Below, one piece after another: positions 1-11,097 of a stretch of DNA of 64,000 nucleotides. The stretch lies in the NCBI GenBank assembly GCA_024516155.1, contig JAJJXM010000007.1, forward strand, positions 248,001 to 312,000. The letters are read 5' to 3'. This stretch comes from Pyronema omphalodes. Its lineage: Eukaryota; Ascomycota; Pezizomycetes; Pezizales; Pyronemataceae. Numbering within the stretch: the stretch's first letter is position 1; each line of letters begins with the position of its first letter. Both the position numbers and the translations under genes were made by a program. A model generated the notes under the pieces. The model was not told where the DNA came from, did no database searches, and saw only the letters and a list, made by a program, of their open reading frames with translations.

Positions 1-387
1 GTTCGCCCCGTGAAATTCGGTCGAGTTCGATAGTCATGGCGGAGGAGAATGTGGGCGTGTATTCCGAAGGTAAAAGGTGGTGCGGGGTGGATATGTCCAT
101 TGCTTTCAGCTCGGCGGTGATTAGGGAGGAGACGGCGGTGGTGACCTCGGCGCTGGGTGTGGGCTCTATGTCTGCGGTTGGTCAGCTGGATGTAGAGACG
201 AGAGAGGGCTCAGAGAGATGGAAGTCGAGGCGGGAGGAGAAGAATTTTCGCGGTAATATGAGGATGGAATGGGGGGTGAATTCTGGAAAACAAAATAGTG
301 ATCCTCATCACAGTAACGAAGGAGAAGCAGAAGCGCAGAAGAGAACCTACAAGGTAGCGAATCATGGGAAGCGTAAAAGAGCGGCAT
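1..387 (-). CDS. Pre-mRNA-splicing factor Spf27/BCAS2/Cwf7 family, 5' part only (runs off the left edge)
   Basis: Partial two-exon gene. Exon 1 is 351-387 and reads MPLFYASHDSLP plus one base; exon 2 starts at 171 and leaves the window at base 1. The 179-bp intron 172-350 has a GTAGGT donor and a GCAG acceptor after a CTGAC branch-like site. The splice gives SLPYIEPTPSAEVTTAV followed by LITAEL and, later, TFSSAMTIELDRIS. As I recall the fungal BCAS2/Spf27 family, this is its N-terminal signature (a DSLPYID-PTP start, then an ALIxAEL segment and a FSxxIxxELxRI segment). Family members are core subunits of the Prp19/NineTeen spliceosome-activating complex in the nucleus. The alternative plus-strand reading at 36-458 has no family resemblance. 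The C-terminal coiled coil that would confirm the call lies outside the window. Confidence 0.72.
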
Positions 388-1395
388 ATTGTCTGTTATA
401 TCTGTCCTTCAATCTGGGTACAAAGCGTCGTTTTATATTTGTTGTGTATCCTAGATAGACTGTCTGTCGCGTTTAGTGTCGTCCGTCTCGTGTCTATCGC
501 GTCGTGTAGAGTTCGCAGTTCGCAAGCGCGACAAGCTTGGATCAAGATACGTGACTCGTGACGACCAGGATACCCTGCCCTGCGACAATTCGCGTCTTAC
601 AGAGCCTCATATGTAGTCCCAGGGTCCCCGCTCTGCCTCATCCAGTTCCGATGATCTGATATGATAAGTGGATGCTATATGCAGCAGCTAAGCTTTTTGA
701 ACCGCCCTGTGGTACATCAGATCGTTATAAAGATATGCCATCAGTGCATAACTTTATTCCACGATGAGAATAAAATGTCCTCCTGCTATGCCTGACCTAT
801 CCTTCGACTACCCCCTACCTAACCTCGTGCTATCCTCGTGCTATCCTCTGCTTAAAGCCTTAAGCTCTATCCCCCGTTTATTTCGCCCCTCCCACTTTAT
901 TTATGTTTTATTTCATCCCCTGACTTATTCTTAATTTATTTCACCCCCCGAGTTATTCACTATTTCCTTCACCCCCGAGTTATTCACTATTTATTTTACG
1001 ACTTGTTTTATTCCCTATTTATGTTTTATCACCCGTTTATTTTCTACTCATTTTGTTGTTTTTGTGTTGCATTTTAAGCTTTCTCTCAGCGTTCAGATAA
1101 CGCCAAACAAAAGGTTTATTCCACGGCATTTTTTCTAGATTTGTATTTTACAGAAAAAGAGGTACATTCAATGCATGTAATTTAATGTAGAATAAGAAAA
1201 AAAAAATACAAACAAAAAAAAAACACGGGCAAAAAAAAAACAATCACACTGCCGATACATCAGCTTTTGAGAAAAACAGCGGGATAAGACATACCTATGC
1301 TGGATCATTAGGTCCTGATTTCGAATAGTTTGTGGTCAGCATCGTGCTGAAATTTCAATTTCTTTTTGGCCTTTTGCAGGTAGATTGTTCATTAG
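388..1395. other. Gene-free AT-rich spacer with short TTATTT/CACCCC repeats and A-runs
   Basis: About 1 kb without a supportable gene. Around 870-1060 there are degenerate repeats built from TTATTT and CACCCCCGAGTTATTCAC. A-rich tracts lie at 1195-1245. The left end must contain the promoter of the minus-strand Spf27-type gene. No RNA gene was recognised. Confidence 0.6.
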
Positions 1396-1650
1396 TACTT
1401 TTTGTGCTGAGGGATTGAAGGGGCTGATTTATTGGGGATTCGAGGGGTTGGTCAATAAATGGTGTGCTGAGGGATTGTGGTAGTTGATTCATTGGGGGAT
1501 TCGAGGGCTTGGTCGAGGAATGGTGTTCTGAGGGATTGCGGTGGTTGATTTACTGAGGGATTCGAGGGGTTGATCGCAGCGGAGAAATGGTGTGCTGAGG
1601 GATTGAAGGGGTTGAACGAGAAATGTTGTGGTGGGGGATGGTGGTGGTTG
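1396..1650. repeat. Minisatellite, about 65-80-bp unit, roughly three and a half copies
   Basis: The phrase GTGCTGAGGGATTG recurs near 1407, 1461, 1527 and 1590. Each is followed by a GTTGATTTATT-like stretch and then by GGGATTCGAGGGGTTGGTC. Spacing varies from about 55 to 75 bp and copies have diverged. It is G-rich on the plus strand and has no sustained reading frame. It lies about 640 bp upstream of the Dicer-like remnant. Confidence 0.75.
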
Positions 1651-2284
1651 ATTTATTACTGTTGATGGAGGTTACAACGGAAAAATGCTGTGGTGAGGGT
1701 GGTGACAGAAATCAGGTTTCGATGGAACTTTAGACGTGCAAAATCTTTCCCTTCCGGCTTCCAGATGTGATGTCATGTGAAAAAGGCCCCATCCATCAAG
1801 ATTCAGCCCTGCAAGGGGCGCTATCTACCCCCCGCTGCTACCTACCACTAGCTCCCGTTGCATCAGCTCTCCGTCTCGCTTCCCCCCACCTCGCTTCTCC
1901 ACCAGCTACTACGAACTCCACTACAAACTCGAGTTCTCAAGCTTCCCTACATTATCACGGAGCTCTCGACAAATTTCACCACCTGCTCTGTCCCCCGATT
2001 TGCAGCACTCCGACCTGCAGCAATGCCCAATTTCCTCAGTGTGTTCCAATCCTGTGCACCTCCCACCCCTCCTCCAATACAAGCTTCTCCCACCACGAGC
2101 AGTCCGGGAGATTCCCCGAAACCACATCAAGAATTCACGAGTCCCTCTCCGCTAATTCCGCCTCCCTCTGCCACCATCCAAGCCGTCTGAAAGAACTCCG
2201 CCATTTTCTACTCCCCCCATTCCGCCTTCTCTCTACATTTTCTCTTTACCGGTTTCATTAAGTCCAGCCCAGGATGGGGTTAGT

Positions 2285-4500
2285 ATGGAAGTCGAGGCGC
2301 TCATAGACATTCTTCTTACTGAACATGAGAATGAGATAGATAAAGATAATATAGCGGCGTTTTCTGGATTGGTGTTTGTACAACAAACAGCTGGTACCTT
2401 GGCTTTGACGGAGATTCTCAAGCACCACCCACGCACAAAACGGATATTTAAGCCTGGTGCGATGACGGGTTCTAGTGGCTTCGACAAATTGCTCAACTTC
2501 TTAGATAAGAGTAGAAACAAGCGTCAACAATCAACTCTCCAGGATTTTCGAACGGGAAAAAAGAATCTTATTTTATTATCTCAACTTCAGTCATCGAGGA
2601 GGGACTAGATATCCAGGACTGCCACTTGGTTGTTTGCTTTGAACCACCAACGAACTTGAAGAGCTTCGTTCAACGACGTGGAAGGGCGTGGAGAAAGGAG
2701 ATTTCTTATATCATCATGTACCCTCGTGGTACCACACAAACGAAATCTAGTGACTTTGAAATTCTGGAAGAACAGATGAAAGAACTCTACAGATATCAGT
2801 CGAGACAAGTGGACTTAGATACTGAATGGGAGTACGATGATAAAGATCGTGAGGAGGGACATGACAAGGTTTACCGGATTGAAAACACCGGGTATGTGAC
2901 TGCCTATTTCCATAATTCATGTAATTTTGCTAACGTTTTAATATCAGGGCTGTCCTCACAATGGAAAGTTCTATTCCTCATCTTTACCATTTTTGTGCAT
3001 GCCTTCCACCTCAGTAGTTCGTGGATTTACGACCTCAGTTCCAGACAACCAAGTCTGTAGGCATCGATGCTAGAGTATCATGGGAGGCAGAAGTCGTCTG
3101 GCCAAACTCCATCCATCCCGATATTCGGTGCTTTAATACAACTGAAGCCTGGCACACCGAAAAATGGGCAAAGCGTGACGTTGCCTTCGCTGCATGTATG
3201 AAGCTTCATCAGCTCGGCAATTGGACGATAACCTGATGCCTCTTGGAAAAGGAGACCGTGTACCTATGCAAGAAGCCCAAAAGAGAGCCCCTAGAGCGAC
3301 TGTAGATGGTCGGGATGACATCTGGCAATAGGTTAATAAATACTGGAGCAGTACAACCGTTGCTATGCTAACAAAATTGAAATGACGTTCTCATCAGGAC
3401 AAGTTTCCACACTCGATATTCTACTACCCATCAAGCTTCCTAAAATTCCTGAGCTGAAGCTTTTTTTGTCAACGGCGGAGACTGTTCAGACTAGAATTAG
3501 CCAACATGCAAAGAGTGTTGAGAATACTCCAGAGCTCATCAAGAGAGCTAGAAATGCAACCTTCCGTCTCATTAAAAACCATCATTACAGGGCCTCGGCG
3601 GATAAATTAGACTACACCTATCTCTTCCTCCCTGGTGAAGGGTCCGGCGAAACATGGGACCAGTTTCCAAACAAATCAATTCCAGCACTCGAAGCCTATA
3701 AAAGTGGCATTGAAATGGGGATTATCAGAGAACACGACGATATTGGAGATAGCTTAGGAGCCTTATATATTTTTGAAAGATGGCGACATGATTTAAATCC
3801 TCTTGATTTTTCGAGCAAACTCGAAGGTGAACTTCTAAAGCAACCTATTATGGAGGTTACAAAACTTACTTGACGCCGGGATTTCTTGCATGAGTCCGCT
3901 GGTCTCGGCAGAAAGGTTGTCAAGGTGTGCCACATCTTACCAAGTCATCATCGTGTCGACACTCTTCCTTGGAAATATGCTCGTCTTGGGTTACTCTTAC
4001 CATTCATTGTTGACAGAGTTGAAAAGACGCTTCTTGCAGCTAGCCTTAGAAGTTACATAAAATTGGACTGGCTACCAATTGAATCGTTGCTGTGTGCAAT
4101 CACCGCCTCATCTGCGCAAGATCCAACTGACTACCAGCGCCTTGAATTCCTTGGCGACTCTGTTTTGAGAATGCTCCTAAAGATTATATTCATCGCGTGG
4201 GACGAACTGCGAGATGTGCAAATGGAAAAGGTCGCTCGTTGATATCTTTGTTGCCGAATGAAGTTGGCTTTTTGAAGACTTTGAAGGAGGCTAAGGTTCC
4301 GGTTGTTGAGTTTGAGTTGCCGGCAATTTTTTCGCCGGCCGCGGGGTTGTAGTTGGGGATAAATGCTGATTTATAAACAACAGGGCATATCTTCACGCAT
4401 ACGGTGACATCTGCAATGTTGCAGACATTGCGGAATCGATTGTCAGCGGAAATCGGGAATTATTGCATCATATGCCGGATACCTCATGAAAGAGGATAAA
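2285..4500 (+). pseudogene. Decayed, 5'-truncated Dicer-like RNase III gene
   Basis: Recognisable Dicer segments occur in the right order but in broken frames. The helicase C-terminal half begins at 2285 with FSGLVFVQQ and DFRTGKKNLI. A frame change in the T-run at 2571-2574 leads into SVIEEGLDIQDCHLVVCF and QRRGRAW (2587-2730). A normal intron (2892-2947, GTATGT...CAG) then joins the dimerisation region AVLTMESSIPHLYHFCACLP, which stops at an in-frame TAG (3015-3017). After it come VDLRPQF and SWEAEVVWP, a one-base frame change near 3222 (needed to reach DDNLMPLGKGD), another stop near 3330, and a PAZ/linker-like stretch (3382-3873). The first RNase III domain starts at [32 protein letters not shown] (about 4072-4170), after which homology becomes ragged (VADIAESIV near 4420). 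The DExD helicase half, the second RNase III domain and the dsRNA-binding domain were not found. The remnant is therefore unlikely to encode a working enzyme unless the assembly is wrong. Confidence 0.85.
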
Positions 4501-4836
4501 CGAAAATTTTATCAAGGAAGTTGTGAACTATTGATTTGGGGTGGGCGAAAATATCTATTAAGATATTCGGGTGAGCTCTGGTAATGGGGACGAAATGGTT
4601 TTTTTTTTACATAATTTATGATAGTAATTCCGTTTTTGTCAATTTTTCGCTTGTCAATTCAGGGTGGTTGTTGCTTGATCTTTGAATAATTTCCGGAAGA
4701 TGTTTGCAACGGCCATTGTTCAGTGAAATTACTTAAAATCGAAACTTTAATTGTGACAATGTTGCATATTTTATGCAAACGGATAGATCGGGCAACTTTA
4801 TCACCGTGATGGCATAAACCAGGGATAGCCCTCCCG

Positions 4837-7081
4837 TTGCATAAAATTTTTGGTGGGGGAGGATTATATTTATGCAATTTGTATGGGCAGAATGTACCAC
4901 AGGGCCGCCTTAAACCCTGTGCAGCAACGATCGACGTTCCTGATCAAGATCACGGGGAGATATCTCTCCGATTGAAGGATTTTGCGGGTTCCTATAAAGG
5001 AGTTCCCCTCAATTCGTTTCTGACCATGATAATGAGAACAACGCCGATGTCAGACTTTGGTGATCAGGAAGATTCGAGGTCGATTCTGAGGATTGAAGAT
5101 GAGATAAGGAAATATGAAAAGGTAAACAGCGCATATTTGATTCAAGCCATTTGGATATTTGATATGAAGATTTGTTGCAGGATCTTACCTAACAAATGGA
5201 TAAAATAGGAAAAGGGTAAATCTATAGATACTTCGTCTCTACCTTCTTCTTCTTTACCTCTGGATTTGCATGCGTCTCATCATCCATCTCCACAATCTCC
5301 ACCAGAAGTTGCACCGGAAACTGCATTTTCAAGCATTCGAAACGCCAAATTTGAGGTAGCCAATACGCCAATAATTAAACTTCAACAAAAAGGAACCACG
5401 GATTGTCTAAGAGTGTCTTTGGATGCGGTGGAAACATATGCGGTACGTTAAAATATCACTCTACGAGGCTCATTCTCCTCAGTTTTCACTCAGACTGCGA
5501 GGTTACAATCTTTTGTCTCAAGGCTTCTTGGAAGGCCAGATAGCATGTGAATTGCCAAACCGTTAGTCGCTTTCGCCTTGTCTCAGTGTTTCTTTGTCGT
5601 GTCCATTTTCACTTTCTGTTTTCCTTTCTTTTATGCGTTTTAAGTTTACCTGCATCGATTCCGACAGTCAAATAAATTATCTTTGTCATTATTCCATGCT
5701 AACCGTATGTCCTTCTTGGAACGTCAGGCTCTACTACAACTCGTCATCACCATCTACCCATCACAAACAAATCCCCAGATTGTAACATTCGATGGAATTC
5801 TCTTACGTAATGAATTGGAATACAACAAGGTGAAACGTCCTGGGTTACATTTAATAATAAGCTTTCCGTGGTGTTTCTGTGCTGGAGATCCGGGGTTAAA
5901 TCCGGGGGGAGTGTTTCCAGGTAGCTCCAGGGGGTTCAAGGGGCCTTCTTGTCATCATCCTGTGGAAGAGACAGAGGCCTTACAGTCTCAGTCAGTTTCA
6001 AGAGGTTCTACAACGTCAAAGCTTTCAGATGATGAGATGAGAGAACTGGTAGAGTCGACGGAGGTACAGGGGCTGGATACACAAAGGCTTTTTAACACAT
6101 ACCCGGTCACACATGTCATGCCGGTAAAGATGATGTTTTGGCCGCCCGGTGAAATGGAGTTCGAAGTTACTATTGAGCCGATCGATGCCGATGGAGAATT
6201 TCTGGATGTAGACATGGACGCGGCAGATAAGACGAACCAGTCCCCGGAAAAGCTGCAGGGAAAACGGGTGTGTTGGAAGTTTATTGCTATGCCTAGAAAT
6301 CCGGAGCCCGCTGCATTGACTGCGTTCAATTGCGGCGACTTTAATCTTGGGGACAAGGAAATAGATTGCGTGGAATTGAATGAAGTATTGCCGCCGAGTC
6401 TGCCAACGATATGGACAAGCTTTTCCAAGCAGGAAGGTGACAGAACTTTTCTACTAAGAGGCGTGGAGAGGTTACAATTCTTCTTGGCCGGGTTTCTATC
6501 GTCCTGTGGTGTACCAGAGTCGGAGATGAAGGTTCGTACCAATTCCCCAAAGGCTCATGAAATGTCATGGCAGCCATGGCAGGGCTACGTACCACTGTGT
6601 ACCCATGCGAGGTTACTGTTACAAAGGTTGATGAGCTGTATGTATGTAGGCGTTCGTAGAATACTGGACACGCAATCTTCAGTCCAAGATGCCAATTGTG
6701 CCCGAGGATCATTTGATAGTGGTGAAGTTTCTTACTCTCAAGGAATTAGACACCCTGTTGGCAGTACAAATCTCGCCATTGCCTGATCGCGTGATGTGGG
6801 TCTTTCCCATATTTAGGGTCCTAACGCACGAAGAATTACTGGGCGAAAAGATCGTGGCTAGGGGTGTTTATGCGAAGGAAATTGACGTGGTAACAAAGGG
6901 AATAGGCTTCTGCGGAGGCGGAAGGAACTGCGGGCATGGCGGCTGCATAAGGGTGTTTGTTCTTGGCGGCGCCCGAGCTTTCTGTGCTCCGAGCCCTACA
7001 GCTTACGTTGCCCGTCGCCAAAGATCGCCAACACCGGGCTTAGTCGTAGGAAATACTTCTATTTCAATATGGCACGCGTAG
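4837..7081 (+). CDS. Unrecognised multi-exon protein-coding gene (5' end unresolved)
   Basis: I do not recognise the family. A phase-consistent model is exon A ending at 5121, exon B 5209-5442, exon C 5728-5829, exon D 5986-6531 and exon E 6683-7081. Introns 5122-5208 (GTAAAC, CCTAAC, TAG) and 5443-5727 (GTACGT, GCTAAC, CAG) are convincing. Introns 5830-5985 (GTGAAA donor) and 6532-6682 (GTTCGT donor) are weaker; the former is stop-free but reads like non-coding sequence. All joins are phase 0. The product contains ISLRLKDFAGSYKGVPLNSF, a Ser/Pro-rich stretch, FDGILLRNELEYNK, an acidic central part with MPVKMMFWPPGEMEFEV, and a Gly/Cys-rich end. No in-frame ATG was found before 5027, so the first exon is missing, lies upstream, or the gene is damaged like the neighbouring Dicer-like remnant. 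Function unknown. Confidence 0.5.
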
Positions 7082-7680
7082 AATTAATTTCCTTACCTGT
7101 GGCTGTGTCTGAGTACATAAAACATCTATCTCCGCTCATCAGCTAGAATCCTGGGGCCTATCAGTTAGGGCCAAGATTTAAATCCTGGGCATTCGATGAC
7201 GTACGAACTGGGCACAAGCTAAACCGAACCGACAGCGCACCCCGCCATGCTTTTTCCTCATCAAGCTTACGCATGTCCTAATTAACTTCGGCTAAGCCAT
7301 AATTTCTTCCCAAAGTAGTTAGTGAAATCGCTATGCGCCACAGATAGAATGTTTTTATTCCCAATTAGGTTATAACGACCGTGAGTCAATGGAGTTAAGC
7401 CTTTTTCTGCGCCACACATAACCTGTCGCGGTTCTTCCGGCATACAGATGCCCAACAGGGATGCGCATGTTGAGATTGGGCCGCATCTGTTCGTCTACAG
7501 CTTACAGACATGAGCGACTGATCTTGTCTCACCCTCACATATAATCTGACCTTCCGTTAAATGTATAATGCACCCCACCTACCGTCTGTCACTTTTTTCT
7601 TTCTTTCTTAAAAGCCCTTCCACTCCCCTGGGCCCCCGCGCAGTAATCATTAAACAACAAATAATAACACCACTACCAAG
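7082..7680 (+). promoter_or_regulatory. Spacer and promoter region of the C2-domain gene
   Basis: About 600 bp without an ORF worth reporting. A pyrimidine-rich tract (TTTTTTCTTTCTTTCTT, about 7592-7610) precedes the start codon by some 75 bp, a common feature of fungal promoters. The sequence before the ATG (ACCAAG) is a reasonable start context. No operator or TATA box was identified with confidence. Confidence 0.45.
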
Positions 7681-9396
7681 ATGTCACCAATCCATCGTTT
7701 AAGTCAGGCGGCAACCGTGGAACCCGCGGCACCGGTTTACCCACATGGTCCTCGATACACCTTAACCATCTTTTTCAACCGCGCGTTGGATTTACCACCC
7801 GGCGATATCCCCAGCTTCAGGAGTGACCCCTACATTCGTGCAACCCTTACCTTCCCCGGTACCAACCTCCCCAAGCTCCACCGAAGAACAGTAACCATCC
7901 GCAACACCCGGGAAGCCGTTTGGAACGAAACCTGGACAGTCGCAAATATCCCCTGTACCGGCTGCAAATTAAAAGTTAAAGTCCTAGACGAAGACCCAGG
8001 CGATCATGACGACCATCTCGGAACTATCCGTATTGATATCCCTGCGACTGTAGGAAAACAGAGTATCGAAAAGGGTTTATCTATGGGAAGAAAAAACCCC
8101 TGGATAGGGTTTTTAAGATACACAGTCTGTGGAGGTGGTGCAAAGGGTACGGTTCAGTTGGATTATGAAGTGACAGAATCTACTGCAGAAGATAATGGTC
8201 GCCCTTACACTATTGGACCAAATTGGTGGAGTCAGCATTTCAGCCCTTTAATTGGAATAATTACACATACCCCAGCAGCATCTTCCACCTCGAGCAATGG
8301 AGATCAACCACAGTTACAACGCTTCGAATTCGTCGCTACGAAAATACAATTATCTGGCCCTTTACCAAAGGAATTAAATACTAGATATGTCGCTTTTAGA
8401 CCCATTATTACAACTTTCTATACCAAGCGAGGAATTCTAGGAATCATTCTAAACCGCGCTTTGAAAAGACAATATCGAACTGTTTATTCCTACGACCGTA
8501 ACACCACCTACGGCGTTGCCAAAAATCCAAATCATGACACACCTTATCCATCAAATCAACTTCTGACAAAAGAAGACAACGCTCTAGACATCGCAACCCA
8601 AGTCCTAAACTTCACACACTGGGGCGAAGGCGGTCGTGTTTATACTTATATCATAACCCTAGACGGAGAATGGCGTTTCACAGAAACAGGTAAAGAATTC
8701 GGAATTCAAATGTTAAGTAAACACACCATGCATTCCTGTGTGAGTACATACGTAGCATTTGCCGGAGAATTCTTTATCCGAAAAACAACACGCCATACAG
8801 AAGGAACTCAGAGACAAAGACGGGGGACTGCAAGTAGCGGAACTGCCAATAGTGGAACTACTAGCACCAGCGCCACGGCGAGAAAATACTCCTCTGCTAG
8901 CACCACCTCAGCAGCAGGAGCTATCGACCCACCCGAGAAAAAAATAGAAGATTACACCCTAGTCATCGATAATGATTCCGGAACCTACAGACCCCCGGAA
9001 GAAAACCTCCCCCTCCTACAACAATTCCTATCCAAGGCTATCCCGGGATTAAGAATCGAAGCATGTCATGCATTAGATGAACATCATCTAGCAGAGAAAA
9101 AGAAACATGCGGAAGAAAGAGAAAGAACTGGAGGAAGAAGAAGGTTTAAACAACCAAGTTCTAGTAGGAGTTCTAGTGAGGATAGTAATGGGAATAGGGG
9201 AGGAGGCTTTAGTTCTGGGGATGAAGAGGAATTGCAAACGGGGAAATTGGGGAGGAAAAGACAACTGGAACTGAAGGCTTGGAGGAAGGTTGAGGGTGTG
9301 GATAGGGAGAAGGTGGAGGGGGATAGGGATGGTAAGGGGAAGGGTCAGGTTAGGGATGGTGGTGAGGAGGGTTTGTTGTCCGGTAGGCCGAACTAG
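7681..9396 (+). CDS. C2-domain protein, 571 aa, single exon
   Basis: Residues about 25-135 form a C2 domain: YTLTIFFNRALDLP (beta-1), then DPYIRATL, then AVWNETWTV, then LKVKVLDEDPGDHDDHLGT. The acidic residues in the DPY, DEDPGDHDD and neighbouring loops fit calcium-dependent phospholipid binding, although one D precedes a tyrosine in place of a canonical spacing. Residues about 175-400 form a conserved-looking fungal extension without a family I can name (GPNWWSQHFSPLIG, VAFRPIITTFYTKRG, LNFTHWGEGGRVYTY). A Ser/Thr-rich linker (about 380-420) follows, and the C-terminal 100 residues are charged and low-complexity (Lys/Glu/Gly). No signal peptide or membrane span is visible, so it is probably a cytosolic protein that can be recruited to membranes. 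The start is the first in-frame ATG. It converges on the monooxygenase gene. Confidence 0.82.
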   Translation: MSPIHRLSQAATVEPAAPVYPHGPRYTLTIFFNRALDLPPGDIPSFRSDPYIRATLTFPGTNLPKLHRRTVTIRNTREAVWNETWTVANIPCTGCKLKVKVLDEDPGDHDDHLGTIRIDIPATVGKQSIEKGLSMGRKNPWIGFLRYTVCGGGAKGTVQLDYEVTESTAEDNGRPYTIGPNWWSQHFSPLIGIITHTPAASSTSSNGDQPQLQRFEFVATKIQLSGPLPKELNTRYVAFRPIITTFYTKRGILGIILNRALKRQYRTVYSYDRNTTYGVAKNPNHDTPYPSNQLLTKEDNALDIATQVLNFTHWGEGGRVYTYIITLDGEWRFTETGKEFGIQMLSKHTMHSCVSTYVAFAGEFFIRKTTRHTEGTQRQRRGTASSGTANSGTTSTSATARKYSSASTTSAAGAIDPPEKKIEDYTLVIDNDSGTYRPPEENLPLLQQFLSKAIPGLRIEACHALDEHHLAEKKKHAEERERTGGRRRFKQPSSSRSSSEDSNGNRGGGFSSGDEEELQTGKLGRKRQLELKAWRKVEGVDREKVEGDRDGKGKGQVRDGGEEGLLSGRPN

Positions 9397-10240
9397 GAAC
9401 TAGGAATTAGGAATTGGGAATTGGGAATTGGGCACGGTGTGGGCATGATGTGGAGAGAGAGGGCGAGGGGGAGGGCGGAGGTAGCTTCGTCATAGAGGGA
9501 CCAGATACGACACGTTTAATTCAGGTCTGATGATTAATACTTCCTCTAGTGTGGAAAATAATATTTTATTACTTGCATTCCGTTCGGTTCGCACATGTGA
9601 TTTTTTGATTTTTTAATTATATATATTTTTTTTAATTTCTTTTTTTTTTTGATTTTTATTACATGGATTAGCTAGGACGGTTTAGTTTGGTTTTGCTTGT
9701 TGGTTTCTGGTTCTGGTTCCTTGGTTCTGGTTCTTGATCGCGGATTTACTGGCGTGGCGCGGGGGTTGGTTTTTCGAATGGGACGAGGGGTGGGGGGTGG
9801 GGGGTGGGGGGAGGAGGGTGGGGGGAGGAGGGGGAGGGGGGGGGGGTTATCTATTTTTTTTCTTTCGATTCATTGGTTGATTCACTGATTTATTTTTATG
9901 GATTTGTTTTTATATGTTTCATACATGGGTTTTCTATAGCGGTTTATAGCGGTTTATGGCGGTTTATAGCGGTTGGCCTCTTTTGAAAAAAAAATACAGT
10001 TGATTTATTGGGGCTTTAGGTTTCGATTTTGTCTTTAGGGAATTTTGGAATTGTTTTTTTGCTTACGGGATAGGATATGGGCTGCGGGCTAGTTACGGGC
10101 TACGGGCTGACTATGGGCTACGGGTTAGCTACGGGTACCGGGATCATATATATACATACATGTTAGTTGGTACTGTAATTATGACTATAGCAAAGCAAAA
10201 AATGTCAAAAATGTCAAGAACTTGAAGTTGATAAAATTAC
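9397..10240. repeat. Low-complexity spacer: T-runs, a G-rich tract and short tandem motifs
   Basis: Intergenic. A strongly G-rich tract at about 9779-9849 (repeated GGGGTGGGGGG and GGAGGAGGGGG) has many runs of four or more G on the plus strand and could form G-quadruplexes. Three to four copies of a GGTTTATAGC-type decamer lie at 9935-9975. Copies of GGGCTACGGGCT/TTAGCTAC lie at 10078-10143. T-runs are at 9600-9660. ORFs across the G-tract are artefacts of composition. Confidence 0.7.

Positions 10241-11097
<857 letters not shown>

Noticed and set aside
36..458. Plus-strand 140-codon ORF at the left edge
   Set aside because: It is the complement of a better supported minus-strand split gene (Spf27-like). 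The ORF itself shows no domain and crosses that gene's intron.
1767..2261. 164-codon Ser/Pro/His-rich ORF upstream of the Dicer-like remnant
   Set aside because: Low-complexity composition in a C/T-rich stretch, with alternative overlapping ORFs of equal quality and no recognisable motif.
5869..5912. GGGGTTAAATCCGGGG, reminiscent of a tRNA T-arm
   Set aside because: No cloverleaf around it, and it falls in a probable intron of the unrecognised gene.
9697..9986. Gly/Arg/Trp-rich ORFs
   Set aside because: They are translations of the G-rich tract and T-rich sequence; composition alone explains them.
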